Shown here one piece after another: positions 11,101-21,417 of a DNA stretch of 64,000 nt. The notes beneath the pieces were generated by a model. That model was not told the origin of the DNA. It was given only the letters and a program-made list of their open reading frames with translations, and searched no databases. Source of the stretch: Cryptomeria japonica (Eukaryota > Streptophyta > Pinopsida > Cupressales > Cupressaceae); the NCBI RefSeq assembly GCF_030272615.1, contig NC_081411.1:826268397-826332396 (forward strand), read 5' to 3'. The position numbers and the translations under genes are program-made. The first letter of the stretch is position 1; each line of letters begins with the position of its first letter.

Positions 11101-11915
11101 AAAGCCTTATATGGTCTAAAGAAGGCACCTAGGGCATGGTATGAGCACCTACATTCCCATCTTGTGAAGATTGGATTTGAGAGAACAAGTGAAGATAGAA
11201 ATATCTACTTGAAGTCTGAAGGAGATCAGATCCTAATCTGTGAGGTTTTTGTTGATGACATTATCTTTGGTGGAGATGATAAGATGAGTCATGAGTTTGC
11301 TGATGAGATGAAGAAAGAGTTTGAGATGTCACTCATAGGGGAGATTAAGTTCTTCATTGGACTGCAGATCCAATAGATGAAAGATGGAATCTTTATCACT
11401 CAGTCCAAATATGTCAAAGAGGTGTTGAAGACCTTTGGCATGGAAGATAGCAAACTGGTTGCTAAACTGATGGTGATTAGTTGCAAATTGACAAAAGAGG
11501 ATAATTTCGCACTGGTTGATGAGAAGGAATATCGATCAATGATTGGTAAGTTGCATTATGTAGTGCATAGCAGACCAGATATTACACATGCAGTTGGCAT
11601 TACTGCAAGGTTCCAGAAAAGTCCAAGAGAATCCCACTTGATTGCAGTCAAGCAGATTCTTAGGTATCTGAAGGGAACAGTTGACTATGGATTGTGGTAC
11701 CCATACAACAATGATTTCAAAATGAAAGTGTTCACAGATGCTGATTGGGCAAGTAATGTGGATGATCGAAAAAGCACAACCGGTGGTGCATTCTTTCTCG
11801 GTAGTAGACTGGTCTCATGGATGAGTAAAAAGCAAAGTTGTATCTCTTAGTCTACAGTGGAAGTGGAGTATGTTGTATCTTTCATGAACTACACTTAGAC
11901 AATCTGGATGAAGCA
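8132..11915 (+). pseudogene. Ty1/copia gag-pol polyprotein of element C
   Basis: Start at 8132 (MMKREGPKFNRENFDVWK). Domains in order: UBN2-type gag (to about 8820); one CCHC knuckle (CFSCN..GHIAINC, 8921-8962, with a stop inside); aspartic protease WIIDSGCSHHM (about 9170); integrase (LVHTDLCGAMKTRS, ILTDDCSRMMWV, NGLVERNN); RT ([20 protein letters not shown] near 11250); RNase H (FTDADWASN, STVEVEYV). The second integrase Asp is lost (ITV-stop-GGEFTS) and the zinc His is changed (WHRRLCN). The frame shifts near 10440-10520, and more than a dozen stops, mostly at expected Gln codons, kill it. Sequence style is nearest SIRE/Tork-like copia, not resolved. Confidence 0.93.
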
Positions 11916-11984
11916 TGGGCATGTGCACAAAGATGGTGGTCAGAAAAGTGGACACCACCCAAAAAAAACTTGGAAAAATAGGTA

Positions 11985-12200
11985 GTGCGTACGCAGTTTT
12001 AAAATTTAAAATTCCCGCGTACGCACTTAGGTTTGTTCTTCCCGAGCCTAGAAAAGGTAGTGCGTACATGCTAAGCTTAGGAAACTGAGCACGTACGAGC
12101 TACGCCTAGGAAAATTAGCGCATATGCGCTGCTTATAGGAAAATGAGCACGTACGCGCTAATAATCCTAGTAAAACCACGTACACGGTGCCTGATGAAAA
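11985..12200. repeat. Subterminal palindrome array of D
   Basis: Seven spaced copies of a CGTACG-centred palindrome: GTGCGTACGCAG, CGCGTACGCAC, GTGCGTACATGC, GAGCACGTACGAGC, GCGCATATGCGC, GAGCACGTACGCGC and CACGTACACGG. They are about 30-40 bp apart and separated by CCTAGGAAAA-like spacers. Clustered subterminal motifs are typical transposase or accessory-protein binding sites of cut-and-paste elements such as En/Spm. Confidence 0.6.
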
Positions 12201-12314
12201 AAGTTTTTAAAAAAAACTGGGTCCTCATTTACTCAAAAAGTGCATTTTTCACTTTCTTTTTTTCCCATTTTTTAAGCTAAACCACAAACGGGGTGCGAAA
12301 TTTGTCCTCAGGCT

Positions 12315-14935
12315 ATGGATCAAGGTTAGTTCTTTTTTTTTTGTCTTTCTTTTTGGTTTATGCAATTTGTTTTACATTTTGAATTTAATTTCATTAATTT
12401 TGATTAGGTTTTTTCATTTTTGTTTCAAAAACTAGATTCTTCTAATCTAGAACAAGAACAACCAAATGCACCTCCTGAAAACCCATAAGAACAACCAAAT
12501 GCACCTCTTGAAAACACATAAGAACAACCCCCAATTCCTCCTTTTGATCGCACAGCTGAAACATAGGAAGAATTAATTAATCAGTTAGGGCAAAATACAT
12601 CCAAAATCAATAGACTAATTATAAAATTGAAAACTTCTAAACTTGACCATTATCAATCCCTCGCCACTAGCCTATAAACATTATCTAGTGGTGTCATAGC
12701 TATTTCCACTGAAATTACTAGATGGGGAAGCTTTAGGGATAGGTGTCGTCAATTCTATGCCAATGGGATATCATACGATGGAGTTAAAAACAAAAATATT
12801 TCTAAACAACAAATATGTGCCCTTTTTGTTGACCCCAAAACTGGTCAGTCATTACCTCCTAATGCAAAGAGGTTTCCCATACATTGGTGTACCAATGTGC
12901 AGATGAAGAATCTTTTTTGGCAAAGGTGGTCGATGGTCTTTGATGATCCACCTTGTAATAATTATGAGGTGCCATTATATGTTTTGAGAAAAATATATTG
13001 TGAGTTTGTGCTCAATGTGCGCCCAAATTATTTTGACATGAGAGAGTTTCATGGTAGAGGTGGTGGCTCTACCCAAGATAGACCTGGAGCCCATAGGCGA
13101 TTAGCCGCGAAGAGTCGCCACCCCCTAGCACCCAAACCCAAGGTGCATCAGGCTATCCCATTAGAGCTAAAAGAGTCGATGGAGCTACAGACTCTTCAAG
13201 CAGCCATAACATTGACTGGTGCCATCATCCAGCATGGGACATCATTAGCACACCCTATTGTATTGGATGATGAGCCGTTAGAGGGTGACAGAGAGCCCAT
13301 CGAGCATATGTGTGTCATTTGCTCGAGGATATGCTCGGGGATAGATGATGCAGCCGATGCAGATGGATACTCATATCATCTATGCACTATTTGCGGTTGT
13401 AGATGTCAGGCTCACACGGTTGAGGATGTTGCATTGACAGATGAGTTGATGGACATGGTGTTTCCCCATGAGCCACAGACACAGGTGTGTTGATTTGAAT
13501 TCATAACATTTTATTTATCAGTCACTTTAATTTTGTAATTACATAAATGAATTTTTATTTATACATCGATTTAAATTGAGACAAATAATATGCATTTCAG
13601 GATGCAGCATCAGTATCCCATACACCTTCCCCAGTTACCACAGCTGCAACTTCGACGCTTGAGGTATAAATTTTGTAACATGTTAAAATAGAATAGTACA
13701 CTTTGAATTCAAAAAAATACAAGATATACTAACTATCTTTAATGCTTGGTCCAATTTCTGGTTTGTAGGTGTTGATAGAGGATGAAATGCTCCAGATTGA
13801 TGACATCACGCTATTGGTGATCGATTTTGGCCTACAAGGCTATATGGTATCATATTTTGTACAACTCTTTTTATGTATTATTTTGGTGGAATATGCAAGT
13901 CATTTCATTTTATATTTTTAAAATTATGTTTAATTTATTATCTATACTAATATCTCATGTTAATTTTCTATTTTTAGGGCACCCCCTCCGCGTCTAGGGC
14001 TCGTCTGAAGAAAAAGAATATCTCAAAGATGCCAAAATGTGTGAAGAAGGTAATTGAACACATTTTTAGTTGTACAATTGTTTGAAAATGTTGAAATAAA
14101 GTATTAGTTGGGGTTTGTAGATTGATTAGTGTTTTTTGTCTATTTTACATGTACAACGACCATTGAGCTTTGTGGATATGTTGAATGCACTTGATTCACC
14201 CATGAATCAAGAGAGGGCGGAGGTATGTATCTCTACTTTATTTTCTTGATTTCATGATTATATGCACGCGTACATGTGAACTTTTGATATATTATAATCT
14301 TTTTTTTTTTCATACAGCAAATATCCATACCTATTTCATCAATGGAGAACCCTCCTCCTTGTACTGGAGAAGCATATCAGGATCCAGTACACTTTTGTTT
14401 GATATGTAAAATTAATTGTTTTCAACCGTCAATACTTATCATTATATTAATTGTATTTAATCTTTGTACATTTTTTGTATAGGTAATAGCGACCATTTCT
14501 ACATCGATGGTGAGCCATCCTCAGTCCATTAGAGAAGCATCTAAGGCACAGGTATGTCATTGTTCTCTATATTATAGCTTTTAAGTTTTTTTGATATATT
14601 TATGTTAGTACATTGTATTAATTGTACATTTAATCTACAATAGACTCCTTCAGGGTACAACCATAACGTGGATCCATTTAAGTATGTCTTCAAGAAAACT
14701 CCTAAGAGTGACAAGGAGAGGAGAGTGAAGACATTAGCTCTTGGATCAGCCGATGAGGTAATCTACATTTCAATTGCAAATGAATTAAAGTTAAATGCAT
14801 AGTTATGATGTCAATTGTGAACTATTTTCTACAAAAAAATTCTAACTTGGCTTTTGAATTGTGGTTTTGCAGCCATCTATAGAGTCGCATACTACACTGA
14901 AGAGGCTTGATTTTGATGATCCACCAGAAGTTTAG
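12315..14935 (+). pseudogene. Intron-rich accessory gene of D (10 exons, unknown function)
   Basis: Exons: 12315-12324, 12436-13484, 13601-13663, 13769-13846, 13978-14049, 14157-14222, 14318-14386, 14483-14551, 14644-14757 and 14873-14935. All junctions are GT-AG except the acceptor before 14157, which reads AA. Exons 3-10 are all phase 0 and multiples of three. The joined reading frame is 550 codons, ending in TAG at 14933. The N-terminus has a tandem peptide (EQPNAPPENP). The middle carries HWCTNVQMKNLFWQRWS, and then a Cys cluster (CVICSRICSG, LCTICGCRC) that may bind zinc. Small exons follow, with a basic segment (RARLKKKNISK). Four stops in exon 2, each where Gln fits, show recent decay. 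It is not a recognised family. It could be a DNA-binding partner of the transposase, comparable in layout only to TNPA of Spm. Confidence 0.65.
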
Positions 14936-15480
14936 GATCATATAGTGTTAGTTTTGGTCATATAATGACCAATACATGTAGATATATTCTACATTTTTAT
15001 TGTATATCGATTTGGACATGGCATATGCCACATTTTTGTAATACTTGTATTGACTTGGCAGACATGCCTTTTTTTATATATATAAATATCGATATTTGAT
15101 CCAATAAATGTGTAATGAGTTCATTATTTTGTATTTGTTGTATTTTGTGGTTGTCCTTTTATAAATTTAAATGAATATTTGTATATGTAATCAACAATAT
15201 GAATATAAACAACAAAAATATATGATATAAAGCATTGCAATCGTGGAATATGATTTGATAAAATTTCTAAAATGTTGAATTAACCGTACAAAACTCCTTG
15301 TATTCAGTTAATTATTGTGTATTCATTGTATTTGGTGGCTGCCCTTTTGTAAATTTAAATGAATATTTGCATATGTAATTAACAATATGAATATAAACAA
15401 CAAAAATCAAAAATATGAATTTAAACAACAATGTGTTTGGTGCGAGAGCACCCTCACGCTCGCAATGGTCAAATTTTAAT
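14936..15480. repeat. 3' flank of accessory gene: polyA signal and a ~188-bp duplication
   Basis: AT-rich, no gene. An AATAAA at about 15103-15108 lies 170 bp after the stop and suits polyadenylation. A block around 15118-15237 (ending AATATGAATATAAACAAC) is repeated in diverged form at about 15305-15430. Short ORFs here are fortuitous. Confidence 0.6.
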
Positions 15481-16276
15481 CCTCATGTGCACAAACCAAC
15501 ATCGGGAACGCATCTGGGTGGGCATGTTTATGCTACGCATGCCCCTGTCATGCATCCCAAAGCACCAGAACGTCGAGAGTCATACCCTACCGGTGAGATC
15601 TCTCAAGTGCCCTGAGTCCAAAAAAATGTCAAAATTTGACGGACTATTTCTTCCAATCCACGACACATACGGTTGATTTGTTTGATCTTGTGAGGTTGCG
15701 TGAGGCTCATCTATAATGGCCTATCTCTATTTTCGATGAATCGAAGCCATTTTCAATTAGTAGCATTTTTTCGCTTGCTCAAAAAACTGTCAATTGCTTG
15801 CAAGGAAAAGTTGCAAGATTGGCTAGAATTGATTCTATTCCTCGTGTGCACAAATCTACATTGCGAGCGTGTCCAGGTGGGCATGTTTACACTAAGCATG
15901 CCCCTATCATGCATCCCAAAGCACCGTAATGTTGAGAGTCATACCCTACCGGTGAGATCTCTCAAGTGCCCTGAGTCCAAAAAATTGTCAAAATTTGACG
16001 GACTGTTTTTTCCAATCCATGACATATACGGTCAATCTGTTTAATCTCATGAGGTCATGTGAGGCTCATCTACAATGGCCTATCTCAATTTTTTATAAAT
16101 CGAAGCCATTTTCAATTAGTAGCATTTTTTTGCCTGCTCAAAAAACCGTCAGTTGCTTGCAAGGAAAAGTTGCAAGATTGGCTAGAATTGATTCTATTCC
16201 TCGTGTGCACAAACCGACATCGTGAGCATGTCTGAGTGGGAATGTTTATGCTAGGCATGCCCCTGTCATGCATCCA
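15480..16276. repeat. 359-bp tandem repeat, about 2.2 copies
   Basis: The anchor CTCATGTGCACAAACC at 15482 recurs as CTCGTGTGCACAAATC at 15841 and CTCGTGTGCACAAACC at 16200, a regular 359-bp step. Other shared blocks are CATACCCTACCGGTGAGATC and GCAAGGAAAAGTTGCAAGAT. The third copy is cut off at about 16275, where the transposase gene ends. Three similar ORFs across it are repeat-driven, not genes. Confidence 0.85.
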
Positions 16277-17690
16277 ATGATGTACCTAGATTACCTGGAC
16301 CCATCGTAGACTTAGACCATCGCACAATTGTTTCTGCATCTACCAACTCAGCACCACCTTCGTACTTCAATTCTTCCCTAGCTAGGGCTCTTTTCACACA
16401 TGCTCCTACACCATCGTGCTCTCCCTTACCATGTCCAGCCTCAGTGAAATTCCAAAAATGTTGTACACCACTTGTCACATGCATCCTTGTCAACCAATAA
16501 AACATCCTTGCATTCTTGAATTGTGCGGTGCAATTATCTAACCATATTAAGTGTCGGTTGTATCGTATGTTCCTTTCCTTTAAACTATCATAGAAAAATT
16601 TAAAGCATCCTTGTACAAACTCTGATGAATGAGTACGATCATCACTTATGTAGAAGTGATACTCTCTTACAACCTTTCTATCCTCCTCTGTGCTATCATC
16701 TACATGCATGAATGCTATGTGTACAAAAATAGAAACTTGTGTAGAGTGATAATACATGGATTGCACTTCATTTTGAGGTTGTAGAGTATAATTTTCAGCG
16801 AAATCAACGATAGAGACAATGGTGCCAAGAGGAAATGTGTCCTTACACAACTTGAATTGCTCATCTAACCATCAAGCTCTATGTGTATGCATTATGTACT
16901 CATAAACTAGTTTCTCTTGAAACATTTTCATAAATTGAGCTACACATATATCATTTTTTACTAGCTCATATCTCTTCAAATCTTTTCCATCTTTAACTCC
17001 ATATGTGACTGTCTTGTATTTTCCAAAAGAAACTAGTTTCATACTAATTTCATGTGTGCTCTCCAAATGTATGCATCTTGGTAAACGTTGCAAACCACCA
17101 CATATAGCACAAGAACCTTCCAAAAAAGGCATCTTATAATAGATGCCACCATCATGTCTATTACATAACACACTTTAAATAAATTCCCTTGCCGACTTAG
17201 GAGGTGCTTGTATATTACATTCCTGCAAAACATTGTTAGTGTGCAAAGTAGAACAAATATGACAAAAAATATTATAATGCATGGAAAATTCAATATGCAT
17301 CCTACAACAACACGTGGTGTGTACATGATTAATCTTAATATAAAAAGGTTTTTCCATTTCAAAAAATCTTGGAGAAATTTTTATTTGAGGAAACTTTTGA
17401 AGGAATCTTTCATAAAATTTAGTTTGAGTCATATCCAAATAGTGTTTCGCATGTGGCTCATGAATTTTAGACCCAATTCACCTTCTAACAACATCTCTTT
17501 GGTTGGGTGATACTCTTGTGTTGTCATGCCAAAAATTTTCAATTAATGTTTTTAGTGCATCTACAACAACCTTGTCTTTGAGTGGTAGTCTACCCAAGAA
17601 TGCCCAAAGAGAATTATTATTAGGTTCCTCTATTTGTTCTCGCCTCTTTAATGCTTTACTTAATGTTGTTCTACTAATGTTATATTATGT
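16266..17690 (-). pseudogene. DDE-type transposase of D, N-terminally truncated
   Basis: One minus-strand frame runs about 475 codons from 17690 to the stop at 16266, with three stops (near 17480, 17173 and 16850). Order: helical N-terminal segment (DALKTLIENFWHDNTRVSP); Cys/His cluster (TCCCRMH, CHICSTLH, CAICGGL); catalytic-type blocks IVDFAENYTLQP, HLIWLDNCTAQFKNARMF and FTEAGHGKGEHDGVGACVKR. Asp in DFAEN and DN, and the later Glu/Asp of GEHDG, are candidate metal ligands. The SHGKG..DG.G..KR style recurs in uncharacterised eukaryotic transposase-like proteins; I cannot name the superfamily (Sola-like is one guess). It should excise and insert D together with the subterminal motifs. Confidence 0.7.
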
Positions 17691-18510
17691 GAACCGACAT
17701 GAAGACATAATGATATTGTATGTTGTCATTGATGTCAATATGTGACATGATGTGAACCGACACATGTGATAGGTGAGAAGAGAGAACTGGCATATGTATG
17801 AACCGGTATATATGCCAAAGTGAAGTGGCATATTTATTCAAGATGAACCGGCATGTAGTTATGGGAACTGGCACATGGAAGCATTGTGTGACTACTGGTT
17901 GGTAGGTAGTTTCCACTTCAAGATTTCTAGTTGGAGTACCTCAAGCCTGTGTGACTCAATCTGTGATCTTTGTGTGATGTGTTAGCAGTATAATGGATAA
18001 CAGATCATATTGCCATGTAAGCCCTGTGCGCATGAAGGATCTTGCATGAAGAAGACTATTCCTATCTACTTCGAGAATGTACGAAGTTTGTCAAACGGTG
18101 ATAACGCATGATGCGTTATCAGCCGCCATGAAATCGGTGGATAATGGATGATGGAGAATGTCTTGAGATTGATTCAAGATTGTTGCATTTAATGCAGTAT
18201 GATTCAATGGTCAGGATTGAACCGCTTGAATTGCTTAACCTAACAGGTTTAGGGTTTTTGCTACCGACCTATCTGTTTCCTATAAGGTCGATGTTGTGTT
18301 TCTTTATAAGGTTGTTGGCAAAAGTTGTGAGTGTGTATCCAAGGGAAGTGATATGTGATTCTTGTCAGACCAAAGGAGAGAAGAGATACTTGCAAAGTGA
18401 ATGTGCAGAAGGTGAAAAGGAGCCAAAATGGATCTGCATTAGCATTTGAGTGTTGTTACCAGATCATTGTAATTCCTATTGATCTTTAACCACTTCAACA
18501 ATTGTGAAAT

Positions 18511-18820
18511 CCCTTAATATTGTAGCCTTAACTGGGCTTGATACAAATCCCTTAACAGGGTAGCTTTAACTGGCTTGACTCAAATCCCTTAATAGGGTAA
18601 CTCGAAGTTAATGAGTTCTGGGAAGCTATAGAGCTCTGGAGATCCTTTAGCTATTGAGTTCTTGAAATCCTCTAACAAGGTAACCCTAACTGGGTTTAAC
18701 CCTTAACCGGGTATTATAGCCATCCCTTAACCGGGTGATCCCTAATAGGATCGGTTCCTAGCAGAACCTATTGTAATGTCTTTAACTAGACAAGGCTCCT
18801 AACAGAGCAGACTTCTAAAG
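18511..18820 (+). other. Mini-hairpin array in the element C 3' LTR
   Basis: Counterpart of 7299-7662. Some stems differ but still pair: AGCCTTAACTGGGCT here against AGCCTTAACAAGGCT, and AACCCTAACTGGGTT here against AACCCTAATCAGGTT. One stem has decayed (CCCTTAATATTG). Confidence 0.6.
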
Positions 18821-18950
18821 AGTTCAAAAGCAACTTGTGGGTATTCATACCCACCATGGTTTTTCCCAGTTGGGTTTCCACATGAAAAATATGTGTGTCA
18901 TGTGTAATACTTTTATCTTGTGATGCTTTATTATTACCTATTGAGCATAT

Positions 18951-18955
18951 GATGG
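18951..18955. repeat. Target-site duplication GATGG, left copy (element E)
   Basis: GATGG at 18951-18955 and 26879-26883. The uninterrupted 5' LTR of C has a single GATGG at the matching point (7739-7743, CATATGATGGTTCTGTG), which proves the insertion site. Confidence 0.95.
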
Positions 18956-20216
18956 TGTAGCGTCGTAAAATTGTGACACTTGCAATTTCGACTACATTTG
19001 GGTCTTCATGATGGCGATGCAACATTGAACCTGAATGGAGACCCCGAAACCTGTTTACGACATCAAAAACTGCATCTTTCTGTACCTTGGCCTGATCCTC
19101 CTTGCACCGTACTATCTCGGGAGGTGGGACCATGGCGCCCAGCGCCCTGGTCCCTCAGGACCATGGCGCCCAGCGCCCTGGTCCCTCAGGACCATGGTGC
19201 CCAGTGCCCTGGTCCCTAGCCCTATTTTGGGCCCAGTCTCTTGTTGGGCATCGAGTCTTCAAGTTTGCAATTTGGAAAATAATGCTCCTAGGTTGGCCTA
19301 AGGTTGAAAAAATCAGTCTCCTAACCCTAATTGACAATTATATAAACTACACTTCCTCTCCCATTTGAGGGAGGAGGAAAAGGAGAAAAACATATGTGTG
19401 CAAGAGGTGGAAGCGATAGGCAAACATTCAAACATTCAAGCATTCAAGCATTCCTTCAAGCAATTGAGCATTCTAGGTCTCCATTCAAGGCTAGGTGTTG
19501 TATTCAAGACAAGGATTCAACCATTGAAGAGGAGATCACTTACAACATACAACATACAACATCATTATACCTTCGCATGCAAGAATACAAACATTCTTAC
19601 AAGAAGGTATCAGTACTTGATTACATTACAAACATTTACATTTACAACATTCTCATTTCTTGGTTAATTCCAAAACTGGGGTTTGACCTGAAGGCAAACC
19701 CCTAATCCCTAACCCCCCCAATCGTCCTCTCTTTTCTGTGTGTAGGTTGTAGGTACGCGGTTGTAATTGAAGATCTGGAATCCTTGTGTAGAGACGAACA
19801 AATCCCCCTTCGTTTCGCGGATTTTTCGGAGGACCGTGTGCACTCTGGGCGCCATCGTCCCATCAAATTTCACTCAAACTTGCAAGACAGCATCATCTCG
19901 ACATTTTACTACTAATTTCAGGTCCGTAGCTTCATCCCGTGTCCCTATCTCTGTCTACAAGTGAATCTTTCTTACTTTACATACACCTAATTCAATCCTT
20001 CTATCTACATTCTTTACAAAAGAGGGTATCCTTGCTGTCTCAACCCTTGAAACTCATTTAGAATTCAGTCTGGCATTGTGTGGGATTGGATCTTGTGAGT
20101 TTCAACCCCTCTTTTGAATGTAAAGTCTCTCCTAAGTGAAAACCGTCAATCCTAGTGACCTCCTTTCTCTCTCCTTGGAGTGGGGGAACACCTAGGGTTC
20201 GATTTTCCGCTTTACA
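18956..20216 (+). repeat. 5' LTR of element E
   Basis: TGTAGCGTCG...CCGCTTTACA, 1261 bp, matching 25616-26878. It contains the 31-bp GC-rich minisatellite and an ATTCAAGC-type simple repeat at about 19422-19460. A TATAAACTAC near 19340 may be the TATA box. A GAGGACCGTGTGCACTC motif lies near 19830. Confidence 0.93.
19127..19217. repeat. 31-bp GC-rich minisatellite, 3 copies, in the LTR of E
   Basis: The unit ACCATGGCGCCCAGCGCC plus CTGGTCCCTCAGG repeats three times. Diverged counterparts lie at about 25788-25878 in the 3' LTR. Each unit is partly self-complementary (GGACCATGG against CCTGGTCC), so hairpins are possible. Confidence 0.85.
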
Positions 20217-21417
20217 TTTTGGTGAACCCGATGTGAAACATCCTAATTTTGATTTTTCATGGTTAGATCTAAAAATTTTGCTTCCTTAATTACATTTCCA
20301 TGTTTGATCTTTTGCAAATTTTAGAGGTTAATTGCATAAAAACCCTAAATTTTCTTTTTAGTAATTGAGCTTGTGAAATGTTTAATTGTTAATGCTTGTT
20401 TCAGATCTACCCTTCTATTGCAAATTGTCAATTCATATTTGTGTTTTAATTCTAAAAATTAAGTGGTTAAGTGTCAAAACCCTAATTTTTAAAACCCTCT
20501 TGATTCAACATTTGATCGACGAGTTCACTGATCAAAACGCCTCCAAATCAGCGATAACTTTGGATTCCACAACAAAATCATAATATCTCTCATCCCTGAA
20601 AATTTTGAAAAAAGTTGCGAGGACCGTGTGCACTCCAAGCGCCATCGTCCCCAACATTTTTTCTGAAATTTTGGGAGCTAGATCTTATTGTATTTTTCTG
20701 CTAGAATCCTAAATCTTGGCTGATTTCATCAATTTTAACACTTTCAAAATTAAAGTCAAAATTGGTCTAGTGGTTGCTTGGATTAAGGCTTCTAATCATT
20801 CAAAAATTGTTGAAATTGAAATTTTGTGTCAAAATTGTGTTTCTTACTGTCCTAAATCTGAAAAGGGTGTTGGCATTCATTCAAAGTTTCAGTGCTTTAT
20901 TCAGATTTTTGCAATTTGTGACTTTTGAAATTAAGTGTTTAATTGCAACAACTTTGATTTCTGCTTTCAAAATTGAATTTTGCATGAAATTGAGTCAACT
21001 TTTAAATTTCAAAGCTTGCATTGCTTTTGGTATTCCCTCTAAAATCATAAAACTCAAAATTTCAGTTTCCCTCTCTTTTTCAAAATTCAAATTTTGCATT
21101 TTTCAACAATCTTGGTATGGTTCAATTTTGAGATTGCAACTTTAATTTGGCCTATCTACAGATCGTAAAATCACTCAATTTTTTCAGATTAGCTTTAAAA
21201 TCATCATAACTTTCATCCCTAAAAATTTCAAAAAAAGTTACGAGGACCGTGTGCACTCCATTTGCCATGGTCCCTGACATTTTTTCTAAAATTTTGAGAG
21301 ATTGTCGTGATTGCATTTAACAACTTAATTCTAGGAGATTGGCTGATTTTATTGAAATTTTCTACCTCTAAATTCGAAAATAAATTCAAAATTCAAAATC
21401 TTCTCTCTCTCTAGTGC
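20217..21417 (+). other. PBS-like site and leader of element E
   Basis: TTTTGGTGAACCCGATGTG begins right at the LTR end and sits where a PBS should be; the priming tRNA is not identified. The following 1.2 kb is AT-rich leader without a gene. It contains two further copies of GAGGACCGTGTGCACTCC (near 20619 and 21242), a motif also present in the LTR. Confidence 0.6.

Larger units (their letters stand above)
11920..17690. mobile_element. D: partial DNA transposon with two convergent genes
   Basis: Sequence between the broken RNase H of C and its 3' LTR. It holds a palindromic subterminal array, a plus-strand 10-exon gene, an AT-rich spacer, a 359-bp tandem repeat and a minus-strand transposase gene. 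The transposase N-terminus is cut off exactly at the LTR at 17691, so the right end of D and its terminal repeat are missing. No terminal inverted repeat can be shown. It may have inserted in C, or been joined to it by rearrangement. Confidence 0.65.
17691..18955 (+). repeat. 3' LTR of element C, first part
   Basis: Matches 6477-7740 from TGTGAACCGACATGAAG onward, interrupted at GATGG by element E. CpG decay is visible between copies (GAACTGGCACATGG here against GAACCAGCACATGG in the 5' LTR). Confidence 0.88.

Noticed and set aside
15415-16225. Three similar plus-strand ORFs with shared peptide segments
   Set aside because: Their similarity comes from the 359-bp tandem repeat in two frames, not from a protein family.
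19155-19337. ORFs across the GC-rich repeat of element E
   Set aside because: They are open in several frames because of the 31-bp repeat and are inside an LTR.
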